DNA of 64,000 nt, taken from contig NZ_CP011807.3 in assembly GCF_001029105.3 (NCBI RefSeq), positions 62,001 through 126,000 on the forward strand. The letters are read 5' to 3'. The notes beneath the pieces were generated by a model. The model saw nothing but the letters and a program-made list of their open reading frames with translations. It ran no database searches and had not been told where the DNA came from. This document shows, one piece after another, positions 61,917-64,000 of the stretch; positions within the stretch are counted from its first letter, which is position 1; the number at the start of each line of letters is the position of its first letter. A program made the position numbers and the translations under genes. This stretch comes from Pandoraea faecigallinarum (GTDB lineage Bacteria > Pseudomonadota > Gammaproteobacteria > Burkholderiales > Burkholderiaceae).

Positions 61917-62870
61917 ATGGCATTGGATGCACAAACGGGGCGAGAGCCGTTGGAAATCAAACAACAAAAACGCGGCGATCTGGTCGCCGAAGCCATCAAA
62001 CGCCTGATTACCGAAGGCAATCTATTGCCGGGCGATCGCCTGCCGCGCGAAGTCGAATTGCAGCAGATGTTCGGCGTGTCGAAGAGCACCATTCGCGAGG
62101 CGCTCAAGTCGCTCGAAGTGCAGGGGCTCATCAAGGTAAGCACGGGGCCGTCCGGCGGCGGCATGGTCGTGGAGGTGCCGCTCGAGCGCACGTTCCAGCT
62201 CATGCAGAACTATCTCTTCTTCAAGGAAGTCAGCATCGACGACATCTATACGGTGCGTCAGTTGCTGGAGCCCGAACTTGCCGCCGGTGCCGTGCCGCAT
62301 CTGACCGAAGCGGACTTCGCGGCGCTGGAGAACAACATGACATGTTGCAGCCCGGCGTCGCACGATCGCCGCGAGTTGCTGCGCCAGCGTCAGGCCGACG
62401 TCGACTTTCACGACATCCTCGCAGCCGCCAATCCCAATAGCTTTCTGCGTTTCACTTGCGAACTCGTCAACGAAATGATTCGCCAGCTGATCGTGTTCGG
62501 TAACGAGACACCGCGTCGCGAGCATGAGAAATTCGGCACGGCCAACGTCAACATCCATCGGCAGATCACGGACGCGGCACGCGCTGGCGACGCCGGGCGC
62601 GTGCGCGAGTTGATGCACTTTCACATGCAGGAGGCGCGCACCTATATCAAGCGGATGAACGGCAAGCTGCGCGGCCGTCTGATTCTCGATTCGGACATCG
62701 CCGACATGCAGCAGCGTGTGCGCTCGCAGCTGGGAGCGAATGCGGCACCGGTCTCGCGCCGCAAGGCGAGCGCTGCCGAGGAGGGCGCGACGCCGAAGCG
62801 CGTGGCGCGAAAGGTGTCAGGTGAAGACGGCGTGAAATCCCCGCGCAAACGGCGCACGACGGCGAAATGA
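61917..62870 (+). CDS. FadR/GntR-family transcriptional regulator
   Basis: 317 residues from ATG 61917, with TGAGG 6 nt before it. GntR winged helix at about 17-85 (KRGDLVAEAIKRLITEGNLLPGDRLPREVELQQMFGVSKSTIREALKSLEVQGLIKVSTGPSGG), FCD effector domain at about 105-240 (HDILAAANPNSFLRFTCELVNEMIRQ; NIHRQITDAARAGDAGRVRELMHFHMQEA holds metal/ligand His residues), and a Lys/Arg-rich tail of about 50 residues that is not part of the family. Divergent from the Liv-M20-M81 operon, which it probably represses until a pathway intermediate binds. Confidence 0.88.
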   Translation: MALDAQTGREPLEIKQQKRGDLVAEAIKRLITEGNLLPGDRLPREVELQQMFGVSKSTIREALKSLEVQGLIKVSTGPSGGGMVVEVPLERTFQLMQNYLFFKEVSIDDIYTVRQLLEPELAAGAVPHLTEADFAALENNMTCCSPASHDRRELLRQRQADVDFHDILAAANPNSFLRFTCELVNEMIRQLIVFGNETPRREHEKFGTANVNIHRQITDAARAGDAGRVRELMHFHMQEARTYIKRMNGKLRGRLILDSDIADMQQRVRSQLGANAAPVSRRKASAAEEGATPKRVARKVSGEDGVKSPRKRRTTAK

Positions 62871-62874
62871 CGTG

Positions 62875-63966
62875 TTACGGCAGCACGCAGGCCGGTTGCT
62901 GTTGCGTGCAGCAGTGAATGCCACCGCCGCGTTTCGCGATGGCGCACAGCGGCAGCTGCACGATGCGCCGTGCGGGAAACGCCTGTTGCACGACGGCGCG
63001 CGCGTGCGCATCGGCCGTGGCGTCGCCGAACGACGCCATCACCACCGCGCCATTCGGCAGATAGAAATTCACATATTCGGGCGCAAAGTCGGGGTCGTCG
63101 GCAAGGACGGCGGGCAGGGCGTCGAAGTCGGGCGCACGCAACAGGCCGATGTCGAAGTGACGTCCTTTGGCGTCGCGCGCAAGAAGCAGGGCGCGCAGGT
63201 TCTCACGGGCTTCGCGCGCCCACTCGTGATCGCCATCGGCGCCCGTCGCGAGTAACGCCCCGGGCCGCACGAAACTCGCGATGCCGTCGACGTGTCCGTC
63301 GGTGATGGCGTCCAGCGTCGATCCCGGCAACCACACGATCTGCGTCACCCCCAGCCAGTGGCGGAAGACCGCTTCCGCTTCACGACGCGTGAGCCCCGGA
63401 TTGCGATTCTCGTTGAGGATCGACGTTTCCGTCGCGATCAGCGTGCCTTCGCCGTCGACGAGCAGCGAGCCGCCTTCGGCCACGAGAGCGGCGTGCGAGC
63501 AGCCGATGGGGGTGTCGACGGCGATCGCGCGCGCGACACGGGCCGCGACGTGGACGTCGGCGTCGATGGCCTGAAGCGCGGGCTTTCCCCATCCGTTGAA
63601 ATTCCAGCACAGCGCGTGCGGCGTGAGGGCATCGTCAAGCAGGAAAGTCGGTCCGGTGTCGCGCATCCAGTGATCGTTCACGGGAATGGGATGCAGTGTG
63701 GCATTGGCGGGCAGGGCGCGATGCGCTTCGTCCAGATGCTCCGGATCGACGGCTACACGCAGCGGTTCGAACAGCGCAATGGCATGGGCGATGCGCGCCA
63801 GGTCGTCGAGTACCTGCCGCCGTTTCGTGCCATCGATCACTGTGTTGCCCGGCCACGCCATCCAGCACGCCGCGTGAGGATGCCACTCCGGCGGCATGTG
63901 CCAGTGGCCGATGGCGTTCGTGGCGGACGTACTCGTCGCGAGAGGCTTTCGTGAAAGTGCCGTCAT
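62875..63966 (-). CDS. aguA: Agmatine deiminase
   Basis: Converts agmatine to N-carbamoylputrescine and ammonia, in the cytoplasm. 363 residues, the usual length. The N-terminal MPPEWHPHAACWMAWP, NDHWMRDTGPTF and the C-terminal GGGIHCCTQQQP with nucleophile Cys352 are the family signature (peptidylarginine-deiminase fold). The gene converges on the FadR regulator with a 4-bp gap. N-carbamoylputrescine is itself a ureido compound, but the classic amidase AguB is a nitrilase-type enzyme and is not seen here. A short stretch upstream remains to the window end. Confidence 0.92.
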   Translation of the reverse strand: MTALSRKPLATSTSATNAIGHWHMPPEWHPHAACWMAWPGNTVIDGTKRRQVLDDLARIAHAIALFEPLRVAVDPEHLDEAHRALPANATLHPIPVNDHWMRDTGPTFLLDDALTPHALCWNFNGWGKPALQAIDADVHVAARVARAIAVDTPIGCSHAALVAEGGSLLVDGEGTLIATETSILNENRNPGLTRREAEAVFRHWLGVTQIVWLPGSTLDAITDGHVDGIASFVRPGALLATGADGDHEWAREARENLRALLLARDAKGRHFDIGLLRAPDFDALPAVLADDPDFAPEYVNFYLPNGAVVMASFGDATADAHARAVVQQAFPARRIVQLPLCAIAKRGGGIHCCTQQQPACVLP

Positions 63967-64000
63967 GGGTCGCGCTGCCGTGAGAAAAATGCCGCCAGTG

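Noticed and set aside
62642..62947. Small Arg-rich gene on the minus strand at the end of the FadR-type gene
   Set aside because: Antisense to the Lys/Arg-rich tail of the regulator; no start signal.

Overview
The window is a GC-rich chromosomal segment, almost wholly coding, with Burkholderiaceae character. It holds a Burkholderia-type porin, several LysR regulators each divergent from its target, malate synthase G, a complete wsp operon and an IS481-family element. Pandoraea is my best guess at genus. That is inference from gene content and protein style; no rRNA or tRNA gene is present to confirm it.

Layout. 1-2.8 kb: a partial protein with a deaminase-like HAE/PCxxC signature, convergent with a probable type III chaperone-effector pair. 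3.0-9.2 kb: a purine nucleoside uptake and salvage locus (NCS2 permease, adenosine/adenine deaminase, LysR regulator, Tat-exported nucleoside hydrolase, porin). Near-identical palindromes lie upstream of both structural operons. 9.6-11.3 kb: two tandem paralogues of unknown role in lower-GC DNA with a LOG/SLOG-like Rossmann pattern. 11.3-18.8 kb: housekeeping and conserved genes (DUF445, glcB, pepE, EamA exporter, DUF2288, two small hypotheticals). 18.8-25.3 kb: two LysR/MFS divergent pairs, ModE and a small basic protein; a 9-bp tandem repeat sits in one MFS leader. 25.4-35.5 kb: a CSS-EAL phosphodiesterase, fosmidomycin-resistance-type MFS, an exported surface-antigen-like protein, a MocR/MFS pair, and an RpiR regulator divergent from an aminotransferase-BKACE operon.

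35.7-44.7 kb: the wspABCDEFR surface-sensing operon, with overlapping ATGA junctions from wspB to wspF. The receptor WspA signals through adaptors WspB/WspD to kinase WspE. Methyltransferase WspC and methylesterase WspF adapt the receptor, and the output WspR makes c-di-GMP. WspE carries an unusual His-Asp-Met repeat linker encoded by 9-bp tandem repeats. Glutathione transferase and GNAT acetyltransferase genes follow.

46.2-50.0 kb: a membrane-anchored TAXI-type binding protein whose 5' flank is interrupted, 5 bp before the start codon, by a complete IS481-family element with imperfect terminal repeats and a 7-bp target duplication. 49-54 kb: a LysR regulator, an M20 amidohydrolase plus MHS-type MFS operon, and a thiolase. 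54-64 kb: a catabolic cluster with an M81 peptidase, an M20 carbamoylase-like hydrolase and a full branched-chain-type ABC transporter, divergent from a FadR-family regulator. An agmatine deiminase ends the window. The regulator plus an operator-like palindrome suggests one regulated uptake-and-hydrolysis system for an unidentified amide or ureido compound.
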